From NCBI RefSeq assembly GCF_003182135.1, contig NZ_QGTL01000002.1:558001-622000 (forward strand): 64,000 bases of DNA, written 5' to 3'. The first letter of the stretch is position 1. The number at the start of each line of letters is the position of its first letter. This document shows, piece by piece, positions 32,871-40,124 of this stretch. The notes under the pieces were generated by a model. It searched no databases, was not told where the DNA came from, and saw nothing but the letters and a program-made list of their open reading frames with translations. This DNA is from Nocardia neocaledoniensis. GTDB lineage: Bacteria; Actinomycetota; Actinomycetes; Mycobacteriales; Mycobacteriaceae. Position numbers and translations under genes: made by a program.

Positions 32871-34406
32871 GTGACAGGCGAATCGACGAATTCCGGATCG
32901 ACCGAACACGCGGATTCGGCGGCCGACCGGGGGAACCTGCGGCCGTCGGACGCGCCGAACCTGGGCCCGCGTCCGGTGTACCGGCCGCACATCGACAGTC
33001 ATACCGCGCGCGCGTTCCGCCGCCCCAACGGCCAGACCGGCTCGTTCGCGCCGCACGAGACGAATCTGCCCGGTAAACGCGACGACGCCGATCAGCTGGT
33101 CACCCAGCGCCCGCCGGACGGCGTGCTGGCCGAGGCCTTCGCCCGGCCCGCGGGCTCCGACGAACTGCTGCAGCGCGAACCCGGCTCCGACGAGCCGAGC
33201 ACCGTCGTCGCCGGTCCGGTCGATCCCTGGCGCGATCCGGCCGCGGGAGCCCGCCTCGGCGCGCCCGCCGTTCCCACCCCCGCCGCCGACCGCCTGCCCG
33301 TCGCCCCGAAGCTGTCCGCCCGCGAGGTCCTGTTCGGCTCGCGCGTCGCGCCCAAGGCGCTGGCCGTACTCGCCGCGCTCGCGCTCGGCATCGCCGTGCT
33401 CGGCGGTCTGGTCGGGCGAATCACCGCCGAGACCGCGTCCACGCTGACCTCACGCAAGGTCACCCTCGATCAGAGCGCTGGGATCGAGGAGCCGCACAGC
33501 CGCATCGCCGCCGTCGCCAATGCCGTGCTGCCGTCGGTGGTCTCGATCCGGGTCACCGTCGGCGACAACGGCGCGACCGGCTCGGGCGTCGTCATCGACG
33601 GCGGCGGGTACGTGGTCACCAACAACCACGTCATCTCGATGGCCGCGACCGACAAGTCCGACCGGGCCGCGATCCAGGTGCAGTTCTCCGACGGCACCAG
33701 GGTGCCCGCCGAGATCGTGGGCCGCGACCCCAAGACCGACCTGGCCGTGCTCAAGGTCGAGGCCAAGAACCTGACCGTGGCCACCCTGGGCAAGTCCGCC
33801 GACGTGCAGGTCGGCGACGACGTGCTCGCGGTCGGCTCGCCGCTGGGCCTGAGCAAGACCGTCACGTCCGGCATCGTCAGTGCCCTGCACCGTCCGGTGA
33901 AGCTGGCGGGCGAGGGCAGCGACACCAACGCCGTCATCGACGCGGTGCAGACCGACGCGGCGATCAACCCCGGTAACTCCGGTGGCGCGCTGGTGGACAT
34001 GGAGGGCCGCGTCGTCGGCATCAACACCGCCATTCGCAGCGAGACCGGCGGTTCGGTGGGCCTCGGCTTCGCCATCCCGGTCGACGTGATGACCACCGTC
34101 ACCCAGACCCTGATCCGCGAGGGCCAGATGCACCACCCGGTGATCGGCCTGAGCGCGCGCACCAAGACCGTCGCCAACGAGGTGATGAGCGGCGCGGCCG
34201 TGGCCGATGTCGCCCCGGGCAGCCCGGCCGCCAAGGCGGGGATCGTGGAGGGCGATGTGATCGTCAAGATCGGTGATCGGGAGGTCACCAACCCGGACGA
34301 GCTGGTCGTCGCCGTGCAGGCGCGCAAGATCGGCGAGACGGTGAACGTGCAGTTGATCCGCGATGGCAGGCAGGTGGACGTGCCTGTGACGCTGGAATCC
34401 GACTGA
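32871..34406 (+). CDS. htrA: HtrA-family envelope serine protease
   Basis: A 511-residue membrane-anchored protease. A ~160-residue disordered, Pro/Ala-rich cytosolic part precedes one membrane helix (KALAVLAALALGIAVLGGLV, about 162-181). The trypsin-like domain contains the triad: His in VTNNHVISM, Asp in DPKTDLAVLKVE, Ser in NPGNSGGALVD. A C-terminal PDZ domain follows (VIGLSARTKTV to about residue 508). It is next to sigE/rseA and tatB, and degrades misfolded exported proteins. The long cytosolic head is typical of actinobacterial HtrA. Confidence 0.93.
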   Translation: MTGESTNSGSTEHADSAADRGNLRPSDAPNLGPRPVYRPHIDSHTARAFRRPNGQTGSFAPHETNLPGKRDDADQLVTQRPPDGVLAEAFARPAGSDELLQREPGSDEPSTVVAGPVDPWRDPAAGARLGAPAVPTPAADRLPVAPKLSAREVLFGSRVAPKALAVLAALALGIAVLGGLVGRITAETASTLTSRKVTLDQSAGIEEPHSRIAAVANAVLPSVVSIRVTVGDNGATGSGVVIDGGGYVVTNNHVISMAATDKSDRAAIQVQFSDGTRVPAEIVGRDPKTDLAVLKVEAKNLTVATLGKSADVQVGDDVLAVGSPLGLSKTVTSGIVSALHRPVKLAGEGSDTNAVIDAVQTDAAINPGNSGGALVDMEGRVVGINTAIRSETGGSVGLGFAIPVDVMTTVTQTLIREGQMHHPVIGLSARTKTVANEVMSGAAVADVAPGSPAAKAGIVEGDVIVKIGDREVTNPDELVVAVQARKIGETVNVQLIRDGRQVDVPVTLESD

Positions 34407-34427
34407 GCTGCGGCGCCGCGCGCCGGG

Positions 34428-34433
34428 TAACCT
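34428..34433 (+). promoter_or_regulatory. -10 element, leaderless start of tatB
   Basis: TAACCT lies 6 nt before the GTG at 34440. Confidence 0.5.
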
Positions 34434-34439
34434 GGATCC

Positions 34440-34862
34440 GTGTTCAGCAACATCGGGTGGAGCGAGATGATGATCCTGCTCGTCGCCGCCCTCGTGATCC
34501 TCGGCCCGGAGCGCCTGCCCGGCGCCGTCCGCTGGACCACGCAGTCCCTGCGCCAGGTGCGCGACTACGCCAGCGGCGCCACCACGCAGCTGAAGCAGGA
34601 GCTGGGACCGGAGTTCGACGAGTTGCGCAAGCCGTTGGCCGAGCTGAACGAGCTGCGTGGGATGACTCCGCGCGCCGCCGTCACCAAGCACCTGCTGGGC
34701 GGTGACGACAAGATCCTGCGCGATCTGGAGAGCGCGGTGCCCGACAAGAAGGAACTGTTCGGCACGAGCAGCGGCATGCCGGGCACCCCCTCCTCGTCAC
34801 CCTCGCTGTCGAAGCCGCTCAACCCGAACGAGCGGCCCCCGATCGACTTCGACGCCACCTGA
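34440..34862 (+). CDS. tatB: Tat translocase subunit TatB
   Basis: A 140-residue protein with the TatA/B architecture: [20 protein letters not shown] forms the membrane helix, the FGP-like hinge reads LGPERLPGA, and an amphipathic helix ([20 protein letters not shown]) is followed by a long acidic/basic cytosolic helix and a Pro/Ser tail. The length and Glu at the helix start indicate TatB rather than TatA. The order htrA-tatB is the same as in M. tuberculosis Rv1223-Rv1224. It acts with TatA/TatC to export folded proteins, such as the Tat-signal cholesterol oxidase in this window. Confidence 0.9.
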   Translation: MFSNIGWSEMMILLVAALVILGPERLPGAVRWTTQSLRQVRDYASGATTQLKQELGPEFDELRKPLAELNELRGMTPRAAVTKHLLGGDDKILRDLESAVPDKKELFGTSSGMPGTPSSSPSLSKPLNPNERPPIDFDAT

Positions 34863-34974
34863 GCACACCGCACGGTCGGCATTTGCCACGAAGTCGCGCG
34901 GAACCGACGGGGCCTCGACTACCTCGCAAGACTGTGATTGCCGACAATCCGGGCATGACTGCCCTTGTGCCGCA

Positions 34975-35024
34975 AGACAGTTCGATGTCAACCGATATAG
35001 ACACGGAATGCTGTCGAGCTGTCT
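34975..35024. promoter_or_regulatory. Imperfect inverted repeat overlapping promoter
   Basis: Arms AGACAGTTCGA (34975-34985) and TCGAGCTGTCT (35014-35024) match at 10 of 11 positions, with centres 39 bp apart. The right arm abuts the TAGACT -10 box of the next gene. The spacing (about four helical turns) would suit a dimer of dimers or autoregulation by the helix-turn-helix product. Confidence 0.45.
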
Positions 35025-35029
35025 AGACT
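35024..35029 (+). promoter_or_regulatory. -10 element, leaderless start of HTH gene
   Basis: TAGACT lies 6 nt before the ATG at 35036 and shares its first base with the inverted repeat. Confidence 0.5.
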
Positions 35030-35035
35030 TCGCAC

Positions 35036-35893
35036 ATGTCGGCCGATGACGTGGCACGAGTCTTCGCGATCGAAGACAAGGTCGAAAGACTCAAAGCAGC
35101 CACCGACGGGGTGGCGGCTGCCCAGCAGACCATCAACGAACTCACCAGGATCCGGCGAGCCGTGATCCGGGAACTCCATGCCGAGGGCTGGACCTTCGCC
35201 AGGATCGGCGCCGCCGCCGGGCTCTCCCGTGCGCGGATCCATCAGGTCAGCACGCAGGGCCCGGTGCCGGAGGGACTCTTCTTCGGGCACGGCGCGCTGA
35301 CCGTGCTCGCGCCGGAGGTCCGCGCGGGCAGGCTCCTTGGCGCCCCCGATCCGGCCGCGGCGCAGCGGCTGGCCGAGCTGCTGCGGCAGCTGGGCTTCGT
35401 GGCGTCGGTGGAGACCTTCCTGCCGGGCAGACCCGTGGATCTCAATCGCGACGGGCTGGTCGTACTCGGCGGCCCCGAGCTCTCCCCCAGCCTGCGTCAG
35501 CTGGTGGTGGCCGATCCCCGGCTGCGCCGGACGGTCACCAGGGCCGGCGACACCCGGCGCGGGATCGAGGACCGGGCCGCGCGGCGCGTCTACCGGCCCG
35601 GCGGCACGGAACCACACGACATCGCGTACCTGGCCCGGCTCCCCCGACCGGACCGGCGCGGCAGCGTGATGCTCATCGACGGCCTGCACCCGCCCGGCTC
35701 GCTGGGTGCGATCCGGTTGCTGGCGACCCGTCTCGCCACCCTGCACGAGCGGGCCAGCAGCCATTTGTTCTCGGTACTCATTGCCGTCCGCTATGACCGC
35801 GCCACCGGAGAACCGGTGGATGCGGACCTTCTCACCCCGGTCTATCGGCACGAAACAGACCCGAGGTTGGCTACGACCCGGGCTCGTCCATAG
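35036..35893 (+). CDS. HTH protein fused to unknown C-terminal domain
   Basis: A 285-residue protein. The N terminus is a charged helix (residues 1-35), then a sigma-region-4-like helix-turn-helix (about 38-75: EGWTFARIGAAAGLSRARIHQV). The C-terminal 200 residues form an unrecognised alpha/beta domain with repeated strand-loop elements, including RDGLVVLGGPELSPSL and VMLIDGLHPPGSLGAIRLLA, which look like ligand or nucleotide loops. No transmembrane segment. It could be a ligand-sensing transcription regulator, but I do not recognise a named family. A candidate operator lies on its own promoter. It sits with the next gene between tatB and xdhC, an interval not shared with M. tuberculosis order. 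Confidence 0.65.
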   Translation: MSADDVARVFAIEDKVERLKAATDGVAAAQQTINELTRIRRAVIRELHAEGWTFARIGAAAGLSRARIHQVSTQGPVPEGLFFGHGALTVLAPEVRAGRLLGAPDPAAAQRLAELLRQLGFVASVETFLPGRPVDLNRDGLVVLGGPELSPSLRQLVVADPRLRRTVTRAGDTRRGIEDRAARRVYRPGGTEPHDIAYLARLPRPDRRGSVMLIDGLHPPGSLGAIRLLATRLATLHERASSHLFSVLIAVRYDRATGEPVDADLLTPVYRHETDPRLATTRARP

Positions 35894-35916
35894 CTGAAAC
35901 TAAACTCGCCATCTTT

Positions 35917-35932
35917 TGTGACTTCGATCACG
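35917..35932 (+). promoter_or_regulatory. CRP-type binding site
   Basis: TGTGA-N6-TCACG matches the CRP/cAMP receptor consensus TGTGA-N6-TCACA at nine of ten specified bases. It is centred about 54 bp before the start expected from TAGATT at 35967-35972, an activator position. TTGTTC (35942-35947) is a possible -35 element for the same promoter. Confidence 0.55.
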
Positions 35933-36009
35933 CTACTGTTATTGTTCACAGAGCGACAACGATGGTTAGATTGCTAGCGAGTAACCGAGTGTGAGTAGGT
36001 GAGCTTCAC

Positions 36010-36552
36010 ATGTTCTCGTCTCCCGAGGCCAGCGCGTGCCGGGTGCTTCCCGTTCGCGCGGCAGGCTCCCCCGATCCCACTCCGGGCGAACCGGTCGTCG
36101 CGACCCATCGGCTGACCTACAGCGACCGCCTGAAGGTCTTCATCGGCCCGCAGGAGGACGTGGACAGCTTCCTGCGCCCGCTGCGCCGCCTGGACGGCCG
36201 TCAGCGCTACGCGCTGGATCTGACGGTGCTGCCCGAGCCGATGCCCGCCACCGAGATCACCGCCGCGGTGAGCGCCGCGCGCGGCGAACTCGCGCTGTGG
36301 TGCGCCGGATCCGCCGACGCGATGACGCTGCAGCTGCGCCGGACCGTCGACCACGTCGCGCACCGCTTCACCCTCGGTCTGCCCGGCAGCAGGCTCGGCC
36401 TGCCGACGGTCTACCTGCCGCACGGCGAGGAGGACACCTATGTCTACCCCGACGAGGTGTTCACCGCCGAGCAGGCGGCGCCGATCTTCCGCGACTTCTT
36501 CCACGACGGTGTGGTCCCCGTCGAACTGCAGCAGCGCGAGATTCTCGACTGA
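36010..36552 (+). CDS. Conserved-looking protein of unknown function
   Basis: A 180-residue soluble protein with no recognised domain. An N-terminal loop of about 30 residues is followed by strands RLTYSDRLKVFIGPQEDVD, then RQRYALDLTVLPEPM, helices around residues 85-115 (EITAAVSAARGELALWCAG, DAMTLQLRRTVDHVAHRF), and LPTVYLPHGEEDTYVYPDEVF. The ATG at 36010 is preceded by GTAGGTGA. A CRP-type site and a plausible promoter lie upstream, so expression probably responds to cAMP. The product may be a small metabolic or stress protein; nothing firmer can be said. Confidence 0.6.
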   Translation: MFSSPEASACRVLPVRAAGSPDPTPGEPVVATHRLTYSDRLKVFIGPQEDVDSFLRPLRRLDGRQRYALDLTVLPEPMPATEITAAVSAARGELALWCAGSADAMTLQLRRTVDHVAHRFTLGLPGSRLGLPTVYLPHGEEDTYVYPDEVFTAEQAAPIFRDFFHDGVVPVELQQREILD

Positions 36553-36641
36553 TCGCTCGACGCGCGCGAATGCTGCGCGATAGCTAGGCTGGTCTGCACG
36601 GTCACAACGCGTTCACGGTGGCCGGGAAGGGCCGGTGCGCG

Positions 36642-37847
36642 ATGCGCGAGCTGCTGGAACAGGTACTCGAACTGCTCCCCCGTGAGCCGGTCGCGCTGGC
36701 CAGGATCGTCGACCGGACCGGCGCCGGACCGCGCGAGACCGGTGCGGCGATGGCGGTGACCGCGGACGGCCGGGTCATCGGCTCGCTCTCGGGCGGCTGC
36801 GTCGAATCCTCGATCGTGGCTACGGCCGAGGCGGTCCTGCGCGACGGGGTGGCGAGCCTCGAACGCTTCGCGGCCGCCGACGAACTCGCGGTCGGGCTGC
36901 CGTGTGGCGGCGAGATCGAGGTGTTCGTCGAACGGCTCGACCAGACCGTGCTGCCGCTGCTGCGCGAGCTGTCCACCGCGCTGAACGCCGGGACGGCGGT
37001 CGCCTACGCGACGACGCTGGAGTCGGCACCGGATCGGACGTTGCTCTACCCGGGCCGGAGCGCACCGTCGCGCGCCCTCGACCAGGACGCCGCCGCGCTG
37101 GGCGCCGGGCAGGCCGTCGCCTACGTGACGACATCGGCATCGGCGGCGGACCGGGCACTGCTCGAGCCGTGGCGCTCGCTCGATCAGGACGCCGCCGCGC
37201 TCCTGGCCACCGGCCGTAGCGGACTGATCGGCGGTCAGGACGGCACCCCCGCCGCAGCGGTGCGGCCCCGCACCTTCGTGCAGGTCTTCCGCTCCCCCGC
37301 GCGCATGATCCTGGCGGGTGCCAACGACTACTCCCGCGCCCTCACTGTCGCCGCCGCCCGGCTCGGCTATCACGTCACCGTCGTCGATGCCCGCGAAACC
37401 TTCACCACTCCGGCCCGTTTCCCCGCGGCCGACGCGGTGGTCGTCGACTGGCCGCACCGCTACCTCGACGCCGAGCACCGCGCCGGCCGGATCGACCACC
37501 GGACGGTGATCTGCGTACTCACCCACGACCCGAAATTCGACGTCCCGATGCTGGCGAGGGCCGTGCGCCTCCCCGTCGCCTTCGTCGGCGCCCTCGGCTC
37601 CCGCCGCGCGCACGCCGACCGGACCCGGCGCCTGCGCGAGGCGGGCCTGCACGACACCGAGATCGCGCGCGTCCACAGCCCGCTCGGCCTCGACCTCGGC
37701 GCGCACACCCCGGACGAGACCGCGATCTCCGTGCTCGCCCAGATCCTCGCCGAGCGCGCCGCCGCGACGGGTCGCCCGCTGGACACGCTCGAAGGGCCGA
37801 TCCACCGCCCGCCACGACCGGAAAACCGCTCGGCGACCAACGACTGA
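36642..37847 (+). CDS. XdhC/CoxI-family protein with internal duplication
   Basis: A 401-residue member of the XdhC family, which prepares molybdenum cofactor for xanthine-dehydrogenase-type enzymes. The N-terminal XdhC domain shows RTGAGPRETGAAMAV and GSLSGGCVESSIVATA. The C-terminal Rossmann domain (about 220-390) includes MILAGANDYSRALTVAAARL and FVGALGSRRAHADRTRRL. Between them, residues ~118-153 and ~157-187 are two diverged copies of one unit (AVAYATT / AVAYVTT; LDQDAAAL twice), an insertion not usual for the family. The ATG at 36642 follows GGGAAGG; TAGGCT at 36585-36590 is a likely -10. No xanthine dehydrogenase gene is in the window. Its 3' end is partly repeated downstream. Confidence 0.8.
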   Translation: MRELLEQVLELLPREPVALARIVDRTGAGPRETGAAMAVTADGRVIGSLSGGCVESSIVATAEAVLRDGVASLERFAAADELAVGLPCGGEIEVFVERLDQTVLPLLRELSTALNAGTAVAYATTLESAPDRTLLYPGRSAPSRALDQDAAALGAGQAVAYVTTSASAADRALLEPWRSLDQDAAALLATGRSGLIGGQDGTPAAAVRPRTFVQVFRSPARMILAGANDYSRALTVAAARLGYHVTVVDARETFTTPARFPAADAVVVDWPHRYLDAEHRAGRIDHRTVICVLTHDPKFDVPMLARAVRLPVAFVGALGSRRAHADRTRRLREAGLHDTEIARVHSPLGLDLGAHTPDETAISVLAQILAERAAATGRPLDTLEGPIHRPPRPENRSATND

Positions 37848-37980
37848 CGCACCATCCGACCGGCGACGAAGCGAATTTCCCGCCGACTAGAAGGGCCGAC
37901 CCACCGCCCGCAGCCGCCGTGGCCGAAAGCCGCTCGCAGACCGGCGACTGACGCGCCAGGCGGGCGAGGACGACGCGGAG
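37791..37980. repeat. Degenerate tandem duplication of the xdhC 3' end
   Basis: GAAGGGCCGA (37791 and 37890) and CGACTGACGC (37841 and 37945) recur in the same order, with intermediate matches, at offsets of 99 and 104 bases. The first copy holds the last ~19 codons and stop of xdhC; the second is non-coding remnant. The rest of 37848-38205 (358 bp) contains no convincing gene, only the hairpin at 38169. Confidence 0.7.
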
Positions 37981-38168
37981 ACCTGCCGCGTACCGGCACG
38001 CCCACCACCACGATGCCGGAGTTGGGCCACCCCAACGCTCGCCCCACGCACCGCGGACGCCGAACACCCACTGTTCCGGCGGTCTCCGCGCTCGCCGCGA
38101 TCAGCCTCGGCCAGGCGCCGCACGGTGGCGGTTCCGGCGCACGCCGTGCGGGCGCCGCGCATGCGGAA

Positions 38169-38192
38169 GGCGCCTCGACACGACGAGGCGCC
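38169..38192 (-). terminator. Hairpin terminator of gpgS
   Basis: Arms GGCGCCTCG and CGAGGCGCC around a 6-nt loop, 14 bp past the gpgS stop. Confidence 0.7.
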
Positions 38193-38205
38193 CCGCGGGT
38201 TTCGG

Positions 38206-39144
38206 CTAAGCCGCGACCTGTTCCGGCCGAAGCGTGTTCATCGGCGGACGGTCCTCCAGCGATACCTCGGTGGTGTGCGGGATGAATTCGCCGCCGATCA
38301 TCGGGAACTGGGTGAGGGCCGCGCCGGAATCGGGAACACCGCTGCGGCGCAGGGCGGTTCCGAGGATCTGGCGGCTCATCACGCCCAGGTCCGACAGCGG
38401 GCGGTTGCGGTGGGTACGGACGCCGAGGTTCACCTGCGTGATGGCATCGAGGCCGAGCCGGTCGTAGGTGTCGAGGAGCAGGCCGATCTCCACGCCGTAG
38501 CCGGGCGCGAAGGGGACAGCGGTGAGCAGTTCGCGGGTGCCCGCGTACTCCCCGCCGAGCGGCTGCAGGACCTGGGCCAGCTCGGGCCGCAGGGCGGCCA
38601 GCAGCGGGCGGGCGACCAGCTCGGTCACCCGGCCGCCGCCGTTGGCGTCGACGGACTGGCCCTGGCGCAGCGGACGCCGGTAGTAGGCCTTGGACAGGTG
38701 GGTGTCCGGCATCGTGAGCAGCGGGCCGAGCAGCTTGGGCACGAAGGCCGGATCGGGGTCGATCAGATCGGAGTCGACGAAGGCGATCAGGTCGCCGCTG
38801 GTGCAGGCCAGCGACCGCCACAGCACTTCGCCCTTGCCCGGCACGGGCTCGAGCTCGGGCACGGCTTCCTCGCGGGTGATCACCTCGGCGCCTGCCGCGC
38901 GGGCGCGGGCTGCGGTGGCGTCGGTGGACCCGGAGTCGAGCACGATCAGTTCGTCGACGAGGGTGCCGAGCAGCGGCCGGATGCTGGCCACCACGTCGGC
39001 GACGGTGTCTTCCTCGTTCAGCGCGGGCAGCACCACGGAGACGGTGCGGCCCGCCTTGGCGGCGACGAGTTCGCCGACCGTCCAGTCAGGGGTGTCCCAG
39101 GTGTGGGTGGTGGCCCAGGCGGGCTCGCGGTGTTGGATTTTCAT
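38206..39144 (-). CDS. gpgS: Glucosyl-3-phosphoglycerate synthase
   Basis: A 312-residue GT81-type glycosyltransferase that begins methylglucose lipopolysaccharide synthesis by moving glucose from UDP/ADP-glucose to 3-phosphoglycerate. Visible motifs are VVLPALNEEDTVADVV (GT-A nucleotide loop), DELIVLDSGSTDAT, ALVDSD-type metal motif in IAFVDSDLIDPDP, and GYGVEIGLLLDTYDRLG. The ATG at 39144 overlaps the folP2 stop (ATGA), so it is coupled to folP2, as in M. tuberculosis Rv1207-Rv1208. It ends with a hairpin terminator. Confidence 0.92.
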   Translation of the reverse strand: MKIQHREPAWATTHTWDTPDWTVGELVAAKAGRTVSVVLPALNEEDTVADVVASIRPLLGTLVDELIVLDSGSTDATAARARAAGAEVITREEAVPELEPVPGKGEVLWRSLACTSGDLIAFVDSDLIDPDPAFVPKLLGPLLTMPDTHLSKAYYRRPLRQGQSVDANGGGRVTELVARPLLAALRPELAQVLQPLGGEYAGTRELLTAVPFAPGYGVEIGLLLDTYDRLGLDAITQVNLGVRTHRNRPLSDLGVMSRQILGTALRRSGVPDSGAALTQFPMIGGEFIPHTTEVSLEDRPPMNTLRPEQVAA

Positions 39145-40103
39145 GCCAGACCTCGCAGAGTTCGTGCGGGGGGCCGGATGCCCTGGATCGCGGCGATCAT
39201 GTCCACGACCCGCCGGGTTTCGGCGACTTCGTGGACCCGGAAGATCCGAGCGCCCGCGGCGGCCGACCACGCGGTTGCCGCCAGTGTGCCCTCGACCCTC
39301 TCGGTCAGACCGACACCTAGAGTCTCCCCGATAAAGTCCTTGTTACTCAGCGCCATCAAGACTGGCCATCCGGTTTTTACAAGACCGTCGATTCCGCGCA
39401 ACAACTCGAGCCCGTGATAGGTGTTTTTCCCGAAATCGTGGGTGGGATCGATCACGATGCCGTCGCGCCGCACTCCCGCCGCCGCGGCGTGCTCGGCCGC
39501 CGCGACCACCGTCGCGGTCACCTCGGCCACCACGTCGGCGTAGCGCACCCGGTGCGGCCTGGTCCGCGGCACGGCGCCACCGGTGTGGCTGCACACGATG
39601 CCCGCGCCCAGCTCAGCCGCCACGTGCACCAGCTCCGGGTCGGCGCCCGCCCAGGTGTCGTTGATCAGGTCCGCGCCCGCCGCGACGGCCGCGCGGGCGA
39701 CACCGCCGCGCCAGGTGTCCACACTGATCAACAGATCGGGATACTTCGCGCGGATCGCCGCGACGAACGGCACCACCCGCCGCGTTTCCTCGGCCGCGTC
39801 GACCGTCTCACCCGGGCCCGCCTTCACGCCGCCGATGTCGACCAGGTCGGCGCCCTCGTCGACCGCCCGCGCCACCCGTTCCATCGCGGCCTCGTCGCTG
39901 AAGGTGGCGCCGCGGTCGTAGAAGGAGTCGGGGGTGCGGTTCACGATCGCCATCACGAGCGCGCGATCGGTGGCGACCGGGCGGCCGCAGAAGGTGGGCG
40001 CGACGCCGGCCGACGACTCGGCACCGCGGCTGCTGGAGTTCGGGGCAGGCGGTTGTACGGCGGGCCGTGGTTCGGGCGCGCCCGACGAGTTACCGATGTT
40101 CAT
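39141..40103 (-). CDS. folP2: Dihydropteroate synthase homologue FolP2
   Basis: A 320-residue DHPS-fold protein. After an N-terminal Pro/Ser extension (~40 residues) come LVMAIVNRTPDSFYDRG, GADLVDIGGVKAGPGE, ISVDTWRGGVARAA and LINDTWAG, and late KTGWPVLMALSNKDFIGE. These follow the DHPS pterin site, but canonical residues are altered (for example NRTPDSFYDRG for NVTPDSFSDGG). In mycobacteria FolP2 is reported not to substitute for FolP1 in folate synthesis; here it lies in a polysaccharide unit with gpgS. Actual role uncertain. A TAACGT box lies 10 nt before the ATG. Confidence 0.85.
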   Translation of the reverse strand: MNIGNSSGAPEPRPAVQPPAPNSSSRGAESSAGVAPTFCGRPVATDRALVMAIVNRTPDSFYDRGATFSDEAAMERVARAVDEGADLVDIGGVKAGPGETVDAAEETRRVVPFVAAIRAKYPDLLISVDTWRGGVARAAVAAGADLINDTWAGADPELVHVAAELGAGIVCSHTGGAVPRTRPHRVRYADVVAEVTATVVAAAEHAAAAGVRRDGIVIDPTHDFGKNTYHGLELLRGIDGLVKTGWPVLMALSNKDFIGETLGVGLTERVEGTLAATAWSAAAGARIFRVHEVAETRRVVDMIAAIQGIRPPARTLRGLA

Positions 40104-40124
40104 GCGGAATCAGACGTTACCTTG

